Source of the DNA: JADJWR01 sp964610575
GTDB taxonomy: Bacteria; Pseudomonadota; Gammaproteobacteria; Burkholderiales; Burkholderiaceae_F
Length of the DNA: 29,823 nucleotides
NCBI GenBank assembly: GCA_964610575.1
Contig: CAZSYX010000039.1
Coordinates: 1-29,823, forward strand
Direction: 5' to 3'
Shown: positions 7,389-16,267 of the stretch, in pieces
Position numbering within the stretch: position 1 is the first letter of the stretch
Layout: every line of letters starts with the position of its first letter
The notes under the pieces: model-generated
The model's input: only the letters and a program-made list of their open reading frames with translations
The model's database searches: none
Told to the model about the DNA's origin: nothing
Translations under genes and position numbers: made by a program

Positions 7389-9458
7389 TCAGTGCGCCGA
7401 CAGCACGTAAGGCAGGGTGAGGAAGAAGAACAGCACCAGGCCGAGGCCGACCAGCATCGCGAATGCGTAGTGATAGATGTAACCGGACTGCAGGTGGCGG
7501 ATCACCGCCGCGATCCAGCTGATCAGCTTCGCGCTGCCGTTCACCGCCACGCCGTCGATCAGCGCCATGTCGCCGCCCTTCCACAGGCCGCGGCCGAGCA
7601 GGCGCGCGCCGCCGGCGAAGACGACCTCGTTGATGCGATCGAGGTAGTACTTGTTCTCCAGCAACGCATAGATCCCCGCAAAGCGGCGCGCGATCGCTGC
7701 CGGGATGTCGGGCCGCTTCAGGTAGAAGAACCAGGCCAGGCCGACGCCGGCCACGTCGAGCCAGAACGGCGCAGTGACCAGGCCGTGCAGCGCCATGTGC
7801 CAGGGCCGTTCGTTGACCGAGCCGAACGACTGCCACATCGCCGCGAGCTTCGCCATCGCCGGGTGCTTCGCGGCATCGACGTGGATCACGTCCTTGAAGA
7901 AGCCGCCGAACAGGAACATGTCGATGGCCACAAAGCCAATGACCACTGACGGGATCGCCAGCAGGATCAGCGGCAGCGTGACCACGGCCGGCGACTCGTG
8001 CGGCTTCTCGCCAGGCGCCAGGCCGTGGTGGTGGTCGCCCGAGGGCTCCTCGTCGTCGTGGTCGCCGTGGTGATCGTGCTGCCTGCCGAAGCGCTCCTCG
8101 CCGTGGAAGGCGAGGAAGTACATGCGGAACGCGTAGAACGCGGTGACGAACACGCCCAGGGTCGTCGCGAAGTAGGCGAAGGTCGCGCCGGGCATGCCCG
8201 CCTCGTGCGCGGCCTGGGCGGCGATCAGGATGCTGTCCTTCGAATAGAAGCCGGAGAACAGCGGCGCGCCGATCAGGGCCAGCGATCCGAGCAGCGCGGT
8301 GATCCAGGTCACCGGCATGTACTTGCGAAGGCCGCCCATGTTGCGCAGGTCCTGGTCGTGGTGCAGGCCGATGATCACGCTGCCGGCGGCGAGGAACAGC
8401 AGCGCCTTGAAGAAGGCGTGCGTCATCAGGTGAAAGATCGCCACCGAGTAGGCGGAGGCGCCGAGCGCCACCGTCATGTAGCCGAGTTGCGACAGCGTCG
8501 AATATGCGACGACCCGCTTGATGTCGTTCTGCACGATGCCGAGGAAGCCCATGAACAGCGCGGTGATGCTGCCCACCACGATGACGAAGGACAGCGCCGC
8601 CGGCGACAGCTCGAACAGCGGCGACATCCGCGCCACCATGAAGATGCCGGCGGTGACCATCGTCGCCGCGTGGATCAGCGCCGAGATCGGGGTGGGGCCC
8701 TCCATCGAGTCGGGCAGCCAGACGTGCAGCGGGAACTGCGCGCTCTTGCCCATCGCGCCGATGAACAGGCACACGCAGATCACGGTCATCAGCAGCCAGG
8801 AGGTGCCGGGCAGCGTGGCTCCGGTGCCGGCCAGTCCGGGAGCGGCCTTGAACACCGCCGCGTAGTCCAGCGTGCCGAAGTAGGCGAACACCAGGCCGAT
8901 GCCGAGCACGAAGCCGAAGTCGCCGACGCGGTTGACGAGGAACGCCTTGAGATTCGCGTAGATGGCGGTCGGCCGCTTCCACCAGAAGCCGATCAGCAGG
9001 TAAGACACCAGCCCGACCGCCTCCCAGCCGAAGAACAGCTGCAGGAAGTTGTTGCTCATCACCAGCATCAGCATGCTGAAGGTGAACAGCGAGATGTAGG
9101 CGAAGAAGCGTTGGTAGCCGGGGTCGTCGGCCATGTAGCCGATGGTGTAGATGTGCACCATCAGCGATACGAAGGTGACCACCAGCATCATCGTCGCGGT
9201 GAGAGAGTCGACCAGGAAGCCGACTTCCAGCTTCAGCTCGCCGACCGTCGCCCAGATGTAGACCGTGCCGTTGAAGGTGTTGCCGCCCATCACGTCGACG
9301 AAGACCAGGGCCGAGGCAATGGTGGCGACCAGCACGCCGAGGATCGTCACCGCGTGCGCGCCCGAGCGGCCGACCACGCGGCCGAGCAGGCCGGCGACGA
9401 TCGCGCCCACCAGCGGCGCCAGCGGAACGAGCAGGTAGAGCTTCTGCATGGACGTCAT
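7389..9458 (-). CDS. nuoL: NADH-quinone oxidoreductase subunit L
   Basis: A 689-residue distal antiporter-like subunit carrying the long lateral helix of complex I. E146 in FFGWEAVGL and K238 in GAMGKSAQFPLHVWLPD are the conserved pumping residues; the motif continues into GPTPISALIHAATMV. It is longer than E. coli NuoL (613 residues), partly because of a His/Asp/Glu-rich loop at residues 452-488 (bases 7995-8105) with nine histidines. The start is ATG at 9458, with an alternative ATG at 9449 giving MQKLYLL. It lies 4 bases after the nuoK stop. Confidence 0.97.
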   Translation of the reverse strand: MTSMQKLYLLVPLAPLVGAIVAGLLGRVVGRSGAHAVTILGVLVATIASALVFVDVMGGNTFNGTVYIWATVGELKLEVGFLVDSLTATMMLVVTFVSLMVHIYTIGYMADDPGYQRFFAYISLFTFSMLMLVMSNNFLQLFFGWEAVGLVSYLLIGFWWKRPTAIYANLKAFLVNRVGDFGFVLGIGLVFAYFGTLDYAAVFKAAPGLAGTGATLPGTSWLLMTVICVCLFIGAMGKSAQFPLHVWLPDSMEGPTPISALIHAATMVTAGIFMVARMSPLFELSPAALSFVIVVGSITALFMGFLGIVQNDIKRVVAYSTLSQLGYMTVALGASAYSVAIFHLMTHAFFKALLFLAAGSVIIGLHHDQDLRNMGGLRKYMPVTWITALLGSLALIGAPLFSGFYSKDSILIAAQAAHEAGMPGATFAYFATTLGVFVTAFYAFRMYFLAFHGEERFGRQHDHHGDHDDEEPSGDHHHGLAPGEKPHESPAVVTLPLILLAIPSVVIGFVAIDMFLFGGFFKDVIHVDAAKHPAMAKLAAMWQSFGSVNERPWHMALHGLVTAPFWLDVAGVGLAWFFYLKRPDIPAAIARRFAGIYALLENKYYLDRINEVVFAGGARLLGRGLWKGGDMALIDGVAVNGSAKLISWIAAVIRHLQSGYIYHYAFAMLVGLGLVLFFFLTLPYVLSAH

Positions 9459-9462
9459 CGCC

Positions 9463-9768
9463 CTACCCTTTGAGGCGATCCAGCTCGTCGACGTTGATCG
9501 TCGACAGGTTGCGAAACAGCGTGACCAGGATCGCCAGGCCGATGGCCGCCTCGGCCGCAGCCACGGTCAGGATGAAGAAGACGAACACCTGGCCGTGGTA
9601 GTCGCCGAGGTAGTGCGAGAAGGCGACGAAGTTCATGTTGACGGCGAGCAGCATCAGCTCGATCGCCATCAGCAGCACGATCAGGTTCCTGCGGTTCAGG
9701 AAGATGCCGACCACGCCGATCGCGAACAGCAGCGCGCCGACTCCCAGGTACCAAGAAAGTGAAACCAT
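9463..9768 (-). CDS. nuoK: NADH-quinone oxidoreductase subunit K
   Basis: A 101-residue, three-helix membrane subunit of complex I. The two conserved membrane glutamates of the proton path are present: E37 in MAIELMLL and E73 in AAEAAIGL. The ATG at 9768, beginning MVSLSWYLGV, is chosen over an upstream ATG at 9843. The latter would add 25 Arg/Gly/Pro-rich residues encoded by the repeat element between nuoJ and nuoK. GGAAGAG lies three bases upstream of the chosen start, and the product then has the family's standard length. Confidence 0.95.
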   Translation of the reverse strand: MVSLSWYLGVGALLFAIGVVGIFLNRRNLIVLLMAIELMLLAVNMNFVAFSHYLGDYHGQVFVFFILTVAAAEAAIGLAILVTLFRNLSTINVDELDRLKG

Positions 9769-9828
9769 GCTCTTCCGCGGCGCCCCCTCCGCGCCAAATC
9801 TGTTCGCCCCCGGTCGCTTCGCGCCCGC

Positions 9829-9876
9829 CCCCCGCGGGGGCACGCAACTGTCTTGGGGCGGCCCGGCGACAGTTGC
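9829..9876. repeat. Palindromic intergenic repeat between nuoJ and nuoK
   Basis: The 123-bp nuoJ-nuoK gap is the only large one inside the operon and is filled by dyads. A perfect 12-bp palindrome CCCCCGCGGGGG is at 9829-9840. A 9-bp inverted repeat GCAACTGTC (9844-9852) / GACAGTTGC (9868-9876) surrounds TTGGGGCGGCCCGGC. The CTTGGGGCGGCCCGGCG core next to a C-run/G-run palindrome is, from memory, typical of dispersed intergenic repeats in Comamonadaceae and related Burkholderiales. In RNA it would fold into two hairpins. Confidence 0.65.
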
Positions 9877-9891
9877 TTTCCCTTGGCGGCC

Positions 9892-10509
9892 CTACCTGCG
9901 CGCGTCCTGCTTGCCCTCTGCGTCCGCCGGCATCGCCACCAGCCGCACGCGATCGGCACGCTTCACGCGCACCTGGTCGCCCGGCCGCTGGTACTTGCTG
10001 TCCTTGCGCCGGCGCAGCGTCAGCACCACCGCAGCCACCATGCCCACGAGCAGGATCAGCCCAGCCACCTGCACCGGGAAGACATACTGGGTGAACATCA
10101 GCTTGCCGAGCGCCTCGATGTTGTTCACCCCGGCGATGCCCGGCCCGGCCGCGCGCTTGCTCTGCCAGGCGCCGTGCGACAGCACCAGCCACAGCTGCAG
10201 CGCGATCGCCGCGCCGACGATCGCCGCAAGCGGCATGTGCCTCCAGAAGCCCTCGCGCAGCCGGTCGACGTTGATGTCGAGCATCATCACCACGAACAGG
10301 AACAGCACCATCACCGCCCCTACGTAGACGAGCACCAGGGCGATCGCCAGGAACTCGGCGCGCAGCAGCATCCACAGGCAGGCCGCCGAGAAGAACGCCA
10401 GCACCAGCAGCAGCACCGCGTGCACCGGGTTGCGCGCGGTGATCACGCCGACGGCCGCCGCCAGCAGGATGCCGGCGAAGACCAGGAACAGGATCGTCGT
10501 GATGTCCAT
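9892..10509 (-). CDS. nuoJ: NADH-quinone oxidoreductase subunit J
   Basis: A 205-residue membrane subunit of complex I, of normal length for the beta/alpha type. Five hydrophobic segments are seen, including the TM3 region VYVGAVMVLFLFVVMMLD, whose pi-bulge helix is important for coupling in the family. The C-terminal 40 residues are basic and hydrophilic. The ATG at 10509 lies 13 bases after the nuoI stop. A 123-bp repeat-filled gap separates it from nuoK downstream. Confidence 0.95.
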   Translation of the reverse strand: MDITTILFLVFAGILLAAAVGVITARNPVHAVLLLVLAFFSAACLWMLLRAEFLAIALVLVYVGAVMVLFLFVVMMLDINVDRLREGFWRHMPLAAIVGAAIALQLWLVLSHGAWQSKRAAGPGIAGVNNIEALGKLMFTQYVFPVQVAGLILLVGMVAAVVLTLRRRKDSKYQRPGDQVRVKRADRVRLVAMPADAEGKQDARR

Positions 10510-10522
10510 CGGTCGTCTGCGC

Positions 10523-11011
10523 TCAGCGGTAGGCGGCGTCCTGCTCGCGCGCCGCGGCGATCTCCTGCTCGTAGCGGTCGCCGACCGCCAGCAGCATTTC
10601 CTTGGTGTAGTACAGGTCGCCGCGCTTCTCGCCGTGGTACTCGTGGATGTGCGTCTCGACGATCGAGTCGACCGGGCAGCTCTCCTCGCAGAAGCCGCAG
10701 AAGATGCACTTGGTGAGATCGATGTCGTAGCGCGTCGTGCGGCGCGTGTTGTCGGCGCGCTTCTCCGACTCTATGGTGATCGCCAGCGCCGGGCAGACCG
10801 CCTCGCACAGCTTGCAGGCGATGCAGCGTTCCTCGCCGTTCGGATAGCGGCGCAGCGCGTGCAGGCCGCGGAAGCGGGGGCTGGCCGGCGTCTTCTCCTC
10901 GGGGTACCGGATGGTGATCTTGCGCGCGAACGCGTAGCGGCCGGTCAGGGCCAGCCCCTTGACGAGTTCCTTCAGGAGCAGGCTGCCGAAGAATTCGCCG
11001 ATCGCCGCCAT
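10523..11011 (-). CDS. nuoI: NADH-quinone oxidoreductase subunit I (two [4Fe-4S] clusters)
   Basis: A 162-residue ferredoxin-like subunit carrying clusters N6a and N6b, which pass electrons from NuoG to NuoB. The two motifs are C63-x2-C66-x2-C69-x3-C73 (CIACKLCEAVCP) and C102-x2-C105-x2-C108-x3-C112 (CIFCGFCEESCP). The ATG at 11011 overlaps the nuoH stop as TGATG, implying translational coupling. Longer upstream readings in this frame run through nuoH and are not real. Confidence 0.97.
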   Translation of the reverse strand: MAAIGEFFGSLLLKELVKGLALTGRYAFARKITIRYPEEKTPASPRFRGLHALRRYPNGEERCIACKLCEAVCPALAITIESEKRADNTRRTTRYDIDLTKCIFCGFCEESCPVDSIVETHIHEYHGEKRGDLYYTKEMLLAVGDRYEQEIAAAREQDAAYR

Positions 11012-12105
11012 CACCTGCTCCAGATGTTCAGGGGCGTCTGCATCCAGACCATCACCACCACCAGCCAGATGCCGGTGAGCGGGATGAAGACCTTCCAGCC
11101 CAGCCGCATGATCTGGTCGTAGCGGTAGCGCGGGAACGACGCGCGGCCCCAGATGAACAGCGAGACGACGAAGAACGTCTTGGCGACGAGCCAGAACCAG
11201 TCGGACAGCCGGTCGAACCAGGCGGGGAAGTCGACGCCGAGCAGCACCTCGAGGTTCACCGGCGAGGCCCAGCCGCCGAGGAACATGATCGTCGCCAGTG
11301 TCGACAGCAGGATCATGTTGGCGTACTCGGCGAGGAAGAACACCGCGAAGGTCATGCCCGAGTACTCGACCATGTGCCCGGCGACAATCTCGCTTTCGCC
11401 CTCGACCACGTCGAACGGATGCCGGTTGGTCTCGGCGATCGCCGAGATCACGTAGATCACGGCGAGCGGCAGCAGCGGCAGCCAGTTCCACGAAAGCAAC
11501 GGCAGGCCCATGGCTGCGAACATGCCGCGGTTCTGGCTGTCGACGATGCCGGTCAGGTTGAGCGTCCCTGCCACCAGCAGCACGGTCACCAGCACGAAGG
11601 CCATCGCCAGCTCGTAGCTGACCATCTGTGCCGAGGCGCGCATCGCACCCAGGAACGCGTACTTCGAGTTCGACGCCCAGCCGGCGATGATCACGCCGTA
11701 GACGCCGACCGAGGTCACCGCCATCACGAACAGCAGCCCCGCGTTGATGTCGGCCAGCACCAGGCCCGGACCGAACGGGATCACCGCCCACGCTGCCAGC
11801 GCCGGCATCATCACCAGCGCCGGCGCCAGGAAGTACAGCGGCTTGTCGGCCTGCGTCGGCGCGATCACTTCCTTGAACATCAGCTTGACGGCGTCGGCCC
11901 ACGGCTGCAGCAGGCCGCCGTAGCCGACCCGGTTCGGCCCGAGCCGGATGTGCATCCAGCCGATCAGCTTGCGTTCCCACAGCGTCAGGTAGGCGACCAG
12001 GATCAGCAGCGGCAGCACCACCGCGACGATCCTGGCCAGCGCCCACACGGCCGGCCAGGCGGGCCCCAGCAGTTGCGCGCCGCCGCTGACGAAAGCGTCG
12101 AGCAT
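11011..12105 (-). CDS. nuoH: NADH-quinone oxidoreductase subunit H
   Basis: A 364-residue membrane subunit that forms much of the quinone chamber and links the peripheral and membrane arms. The signature LIGWMHIRLGPNRVG and the acidic quinone-site loop ETNRHPFDVVEGESEIVAG are intact. The ATG at 12105 overlaps the nuoG stop as TGATG. The length is slightly above the E. coli protein (325) and normal for the mitochondrial-like bacterial type. Confidence 0.97.
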   Translation of the reverse strand: MLDAFVSGGAQLLGPAWPAVWALARIVAVVLPLLILVAYLTLWERKLIGWMHIRLGPNRVGYGGLLQPWADAVKLMFKEVIAPTQADKPLYFLAPALVMMPALAAWAVIPFGPGLVLADINAGLLFVMAVTSVGVYGVIIAGWASNSKYAFLGAMRASAQMVSYELAMAFVLVTVLLVAGTLNLTGIVDSQNRGMFAAMGLPLLSWNWLPLLPLAVIYVISAIAETNRHPFDVVEGESEIVAGHMVEYSGMTFAVFFLAEYANMILLSTLATIMFLGGWASPVNLEVLLGVDFPAWFDRLSDWFWLVAKTFFVVSLFIWGRASFPRYRYDQIMRLGWKVFIPLTGIWLVVVMVWMQTPLNIWSR

Positions 12106-14426
12106 CAGGCGGGCTCCATCGTCAGCGGCCCGAACATCGGCCCCAGCGTGCTGGTCGAGGCGTGCGCCGCGGGGACGCGCACCACGCCGTCGGGCAGGCG
12201 CTCGTCGAGCGCGCATTCGAGCAGCGCCGCCGCGTCGCCCTGGCGGACGCGCGCCTTCTCGCCCGGCTTCAACCCGAAGGCGGCCAGCGTGCGCGCGTTG
12301 GCGCTGGCCCGCGGCGGCCGCGCGTCGACGGTCTTCTGCAGCGACTGCGCGCGGCGCACGATCGGGTCGGAGAAGTACACCGGGACGTCGGCGATCCGCT
12401 CGGCGGCGGCGGCAGCGGCGGCGGTCATTGCCGGCGCGAGCGAGGTCGCGTTCGACAGCCGCCCGGCGACGTCGGCCGGCAGCGCGTCGGCGCGCACGGC
12501 CTCCGGCGAGTCATAGTCGAAGCCGGCCAGATCGAGCTGATTGCCGAGCACGCGCAGCACCTTCCAGCCCGGCCTGGCGTCGCCCAGCGGCGGCACCACG
12601 CCGTTGAAGCCCTGCACGCGGCCCTCGCAGTTGACGAAGGTGCCGGCGGTTTCGGTAAACGGCGTGATCGGCAGGATCGCGTCGGCGTACTCGAGCGCGC
12701 TGTTGCGGTAGGCGCCGAAGGAGATCACGGTGTCGGCGCCCTTCAGCGCCTGCAACGTTGCCGACGGATCGGCGGTGTCGTACTCGGGCTCGCAGTTGAA
12801 CAGCAGGTAGGCGCGGCGCGGTTCGCGCACCATCGCCGCCGCATCCAGGCCGAGCGCGCCGGGCACGGCGCCGGCCAGATAGCCGCCGACGCTGTTGGCC
12901 GCCTCGCCGATGACGCCGCAGCGCGCCCCCGTGGCCTGCGCGATCCACATTGCCCACGCCTGCAATTGCGCTGCCTGCGGGTGCTGTGCGGCGGCGTTGC
13001 CGAGCAGGATTGCCGATCGCTGGCCCGAGCACAGGCTGGCGGCGATCTTCCGCGCCGTTTCCGAGGCCGTGACGCCGGCCACCGGCGCGGCGATGCCCTT
13101 GATCGACGCCACCGCATCGGCGATCTCGGCCAGCACCTGCACCCACGACCTCGGCCGCACGATCGCCCGTGCCGCCAGCGGCATCAGAGGATCGTCGTCG
13201 GCAGCGTGCAGCACGCTCACCTGCGCGCCGCGCTTGCCGGCATGGCGAACGCGGATCGCCAGCAGCGGATGGTCCTTGCGCAGGAAGGAGCCGATCAGCA
13301 GCAGCCGGTCGAGCGAATCGATCTCGGCCACCGGCATGCCGAGCCACGGCACGCCGGCGCGGCCGCCGTCGGCGCCGAAGTCGGACTGCCGCAGGCGGAA
13401 GTCGACGTTCTCCGAGCCGAGGCCGCGCATCAGCTTGCCGAGCAGGAACAGTTCCTCGACCGTGCTCGCCGGCGCCGCCAGCGCGCCGATTGCCGCGGCG
13501 CCGTGCTGACGCCGGACGTCGGCCAGGGCGTGCGCCACGTAGGCAAGTGCTTCGGGCCAGTCGACTTCCTGCCACTGGCCGGCCTGCCTCACCATCGGCC
13601 GCGTGATGCGGTCGGCGGCGTACAGACCCTCGTAGGAGAAGCGGTCGCGGTCCGACAGCCAGCACTCGTTGACCGCCTCGTTTTCGAAAGGCACGACGCG
13701 CAGCACGCGATCCTTGTTCACCTGCACGACGAGGTTCGAGCCGAGCGAATCGTGCGGGCTGACGCTCCTGCGGCGGGCGAGTTCCCAGGTCCGGGCGGCA
13801 TAGCGGAAAGGCCTGCTGGTCAGCGCACCGACCGGGCACAGGTCGATCATGTTGCCGGAGACCTCGGAGGTCACCGCGCCTTCGACGAACGACAGGATCT
13901 CCGAGTGCTCGCCGCGGCCGGCCATGCCGAGTTCCATGATCCCGGCGACTTCCTGGCCGAAACGCACGCAGCGCGTGCAGTGGATGCAGCGCGGCATCTC
14001 GTCGGCCGAGATCAGCGGCCCGAGGTTCTTGGCGAACACCACGCGCTTGGGCTCGGCGTAGCGCGAGGCCGAGCCGCCGTAGCCGACCGCGAGGTCCTGC
14101 AACTGGCACTCGCCGCCCTGGTCGCAGATCGGGCAGTCGAGCGGGTGGTTGATCAGCAGGAACTCCATCACCGCCTTCTGCGCCTGCTTGGCCCGCTCGG
14201 AGGCGGTGCGCACGATCATGCCCTGCGTCGCCGGCGTGGCGCAGGCCGGCAGCGGCTTGGGCGCCCTCTCGACCTCGACCAGGCACATCCGGCAGTTGGC
14301 GGCGATCGACAGCTTCTTGTGGTAGCAGAAGTGCGGCACGTAGATGCCAAGCTTCTCGGCCGCGTGCATCACCATGCTGCCCTCGGCAACCTCGACCTTC
14401 CTGCCGTCGATCTCCAACTCGACCAT
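12105..14426 (-). CDS. nuoG: NADH-quinone oxidoreductase subunit G
   Basis: A 773-residue largest peripheral subunit, carrying iron-sulfur clusters of the NADH to quinone chain. N1b ligands are C34, C45, C48 and C62. N5 ligands are H94, C98, C101 and C107. N4 ligands are C147, C150, C153 and C197. The CxxCxxxC motif of the extra N7 cluster found in E. coli is replaced by S223, D226 and S230, so N7 should be absent as in the mitochondrial 75-kDa subunit. The C-terminal molybdopterin-enzyme-like domain is retained. The ATG at 14426 lies three bases after the nuoF stop. Confidence 0.96.
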   Translation of the reverse strand: MVELEIDGRKVEVAEGSMVMHAAEKLGIYVPHFCYHKKLSIAANCRMCLVEVERAPKPLPACATPATQGMIVRTASERAKQAQKAVMEFLLINHPLDCPICDQGGECQLQDLAVGYGGSASRYAEPKRVVFAKNLGPLISADEMPRCIHCTRCVRFGQEVAGIMELGMAGRGEHSEILSFVEGAVTSEVSGNMIDLCPVGALTSRPFRYAARTWELARRRSVSPHDSLGSNLVVQVNKDRVLRVVPFENEAVNECWLSDRDRFSYEGLYAADRITRPMVRQAGQWQEVDWPEALAYVAHALADVRRQHGAAAIGALAAPASTVEELFLLGKLMRGLGSENVDFRLRQSDFGADGGRAGVPWLGMPVAEIDSLDRLLLIGSFLRKDHPLLAIRVRHAGKRGAQVSVLHAADDDPLMPLAARAIVRPRSWVQVLAEIADAVASIKGIAAPVAGVTASETARKIAASLCSGQRSAILLGNAAAQHPQAAQLQAWAMWIAQATGARCGVIGEAANSVGGYLAGAVPGALGLDAAAMVREPRRAYLLFNCEPEYDTADPSATLQALKGADTVISFGAYRNSALEYADAILPITPFTETAGTFVNCEGRVQGFNGVVPPLGDARPGWKVLRVLGNQLDLAGFDYDSPEAVRADALPADVAGRLSNATSLAPAMTAAAAAAAERIADVPVYFSDPIVRRAQSLQKTVDARPPRASANARTLAAFGLKPGEKARVRQGDAAALLECALDERLPDGVVRVPAAHASTSTLGPMFGPLTMEPA

Positions 14427-14429
14427 GGC

Positions 14430-15734
14430 CTACAGATACTCCGGCACCAGGCAGCGCTTGTGCTCGATGTGGTGCTCGAACTCGGAACGGAAGTGCTTGA
14501 CGAAGGCACGCACCGGCATTGCCGCGGCGTCGCCGAGCGCGCAGATCGTCCGCCCCTGGATGTTGTCGGCCACCGAGTTCAGCAACTCGAGGTCCTCGGG
14601 CCTGCCCTGCCCGTGCTCGATCCGGTGCACCACGCGGTAAAGCCAGCCGGTGCCCTCACGGCACGGCGTGCACTGGCCGCAGGACTCCTCGTAATAGAAG
14701 TACGACAGCCGCTCCAGCGAGCGCACCATGCAGCGCGTGTCGTCCATGACGATCACCGCGCCGGAGCCGAGCATCGATCCGGCCTTGGCGATCGAGTCAT
14801 AGTCCATGTCGCAGGCCATCATCACGTCGCCCGGCAGCACCGGCATCGACGAGCCGCCGGGGATGCAGGCCTTGAGCTTCCTCCCGCCGCGCATGCCGCC
14901 CGCGAGCTCGAGCAGCCTGGCGAACGGCGTGCCCATCGGGATCTCGTAGTTGCCGGGCCGCTCGACATCGCCGGAGACGGAGAAGATCTTGGTGCCGCCG
15001 TTGTTCGGCTTGCCGAGTTCGAGGAACTTCTCGCCGCCGTGGCTGATGATGAACGGCACCGCGGCGAAGGTCTCGGTGTTGTTGATCGTCGTTGGCCTGC
15101 CGTACAGGCCGTAGCTCGCCGGGAACGGCGGCTTGAAGCGCGGCTGGCCCTTCTTGCCCTCGAGCGATTCGAGCAGCGCCGTTTCCTCGCCGCAGATGTA
15201 GGCGCCGTAGCCGTGCGCGGCATGCAGTTCGAAGTCGAAGGCCGAGCCCAGGATGTTCCTGCCAAGATAGCCGGCGGCGCGCGCCTGCTCGAGCGCCGCC
15301 TCGAAGCGCTCGTAGGTTTCCCAGATCTCGCCGTGGATGTAGTTGTAGCCGACAGTCGCCCCCATCGCGTAGCCGGCGATGGCCATGCCCTCGATCACGA
15401 TGTGGGGGTTGTAGCGCAGGATGTCGCGGTCCTTGAACGTGCCCGGCTCGCCCTCGTCGGAGTTGCACACCACGTACTTCTGGCCCGGGAAGCCGCGCGG
15501 CATGAAGCTCCACTTCAGCCCCGTCGGGAAGCCCGCACCGCCGCGTCCGCGCAGCGCCGACTTCTTCACCTCGGCGATCACTGCATCGGGCGGGATCCTG
15601 TGCTCGAGGATCTTGCGCAGCGCCGAGTAGCCGCCGCGCGCCTCGTAGCCCTTCAGGTCCCAGTTGGCTCCGTCCAGCCCGGCCAGGATCACCGGGCTGA
15701 TGTGGCGGCCGTGGAAACAGGTCTGTGCGCTCAT
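14430..15734 (-). CDS. nuoF: NADH-quinone oxidoreductase subunit F (NADH and FMN binding)
   Basis: A 434-residue catalytic subunit that oxidises NADH and passes electrons to FMN and cluster N3. The NADH/FMN glycine motif GRGGAGFPTGLKW (~63-75) and CNSDEGEPGTFKDR (~90-103) are intact. N3 ligands are C352, C355, C358 (SCGQCTPC) and C398 (RTICALGDAA). The ATG at 15734 lies four bases after the nuoE stop. Normal family length. Confidence 0.98.
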   Translation of the reverse strand: MSAQTCFHGRHISPVILAGLDGANWDLKGYEARGGYSALRKILEHRIPPDAVIAEVKKSALRGRGGAGFPTGLKWSFMPRGFPGQKYVVCNSDEGEPGTFKDRDILRYNPHIVIEGMAIAGYAMGATVGYNYIHGEIWETYERFEAALEQARAAGYLGRNILGSAFDFELHAAHGYGAYICGEETALLESLEGKKGQPRFKPPFPASYGLYGRPTTINNTETFAAVPFIISHGGEKFLELGKPNNGGTKIFSVSGDVERPGNYEIPMGTPFARLLELAGGMRGGRKLKACIPGGSSMPVLPGDVMMACDMDYDSIAKAGSMLGSGAVIVMDDTRCMVRSLERLSYFYYEESCGQCTPCREGTGWLYRVVHRIEHGQGRPEDLELLNSVADNIQGRTICALGDAAAMPVRAFVKHFRSEFEHHIEHKRCLVPEYL

Positions 15735-15738
15735 CGCT

Positions 15739-16248
15739 TCACTTTTCCTGCTTCAGTTCGTCGAGCAGCGCATTGAGCTTCTCCTCGCTCATGAAGCTTT
15801 CCATGCGCTTGTTGTTGACCAGAAGCACCGGCGCGTCGCCGCAGGCGCCCATGCACTCGCCTTCCTTCAGCGTGAACCGGCCGTCGGGCGTGGTCTCATT
15901 GAAGCCGATGCCAAGCTTCTCCTGCAGGTGCTTGGCCGCCCGGTTGCCGCCCGACAGCGCGCACGGCAGGTTGGTGCACACCGTGATCTTGTGGCGGCCG
16001 ACCGGCGCCGTGTCGTACATCGCGTAGAAGGTGGCGACCTCGTAGACCGCGATCGGCGGCATGCCGAGCACCCCGGCCACCGCCTCGACCACATCCTTCG
16101 ACACCCAGCCGTGCTCGTCCTGCGCGATCGCCAGCGCCGCCATCACCGCCGAGCCCCGGTGCTCGGCCGGGTACTTGGCGATCTCGCGGTCGATCTTCGC
16201 CAGCGCTGCGGCCGACAGCAGGTTCGAGGACTTGGGCACTGCGCTCAT
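15739..16248 (-). CDS. nuoE: NADH-quinone oxidoreductase subunit E ([2Fe-2S] N1a)
   Basis: A 169-residue thioredoxin-like subunit of the NADH dehydrogenase module, holding cluster N1a. Ligands C91 and C96 (CTNLPC) and C132 and C136 (CMGAC) are in place. The helical N-terminal domain with EHGWVSKDVVEAVA is typical. The ATG at 16248 follows the nuoD stop by 19 bases. Confidence 0.97.
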   Translation of the reverse strand: MSAVPKSSNLLSAAALAKIDREIAKYPAEHRGSAVMAALAIAQDEHGWVSKDVVEAVAGVLGMPPIAVYEVATFYAMYDTAPVGRHKITVCTNLPCALSGGNRAAKHLQEKLGIGFNETTPDGRFTLKEGECMGACGDAPVLLVNNKRMESFMSEEKLNALLDELKQEK

Positions 16249-16267
16249 CTTGTCGTCGCTGCACGCC

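Noticed and set aside
5754..7949. Long plus-strand frame opposite nuoN, nuoM and nuoL
   Set aside because: Composition (Asp, His, Arg, Gln) mirrors antisense of membrane-protein codons; no domain or ribosome site.
9769..9843. 25-residue N-terminal extension of NuoK
   Set aside because: It is encoded by the palindromic repeat; the ATG at 9768 gives the family length and has its own ribosome site.
9829..9876. CRISPR or insertion sequence in the nuo operon
   Set aside because: There is no repeat-spacer series, no transposase and no target duplication; only short dyads.
12162..15776. Plus-strand open frame of ~1200 codons opposite nuoG and nuoF
   Set aside because: It is exactly antisense to conserved complex I genes with intact cofactor motifs; composition is biased and no known domain is visible.
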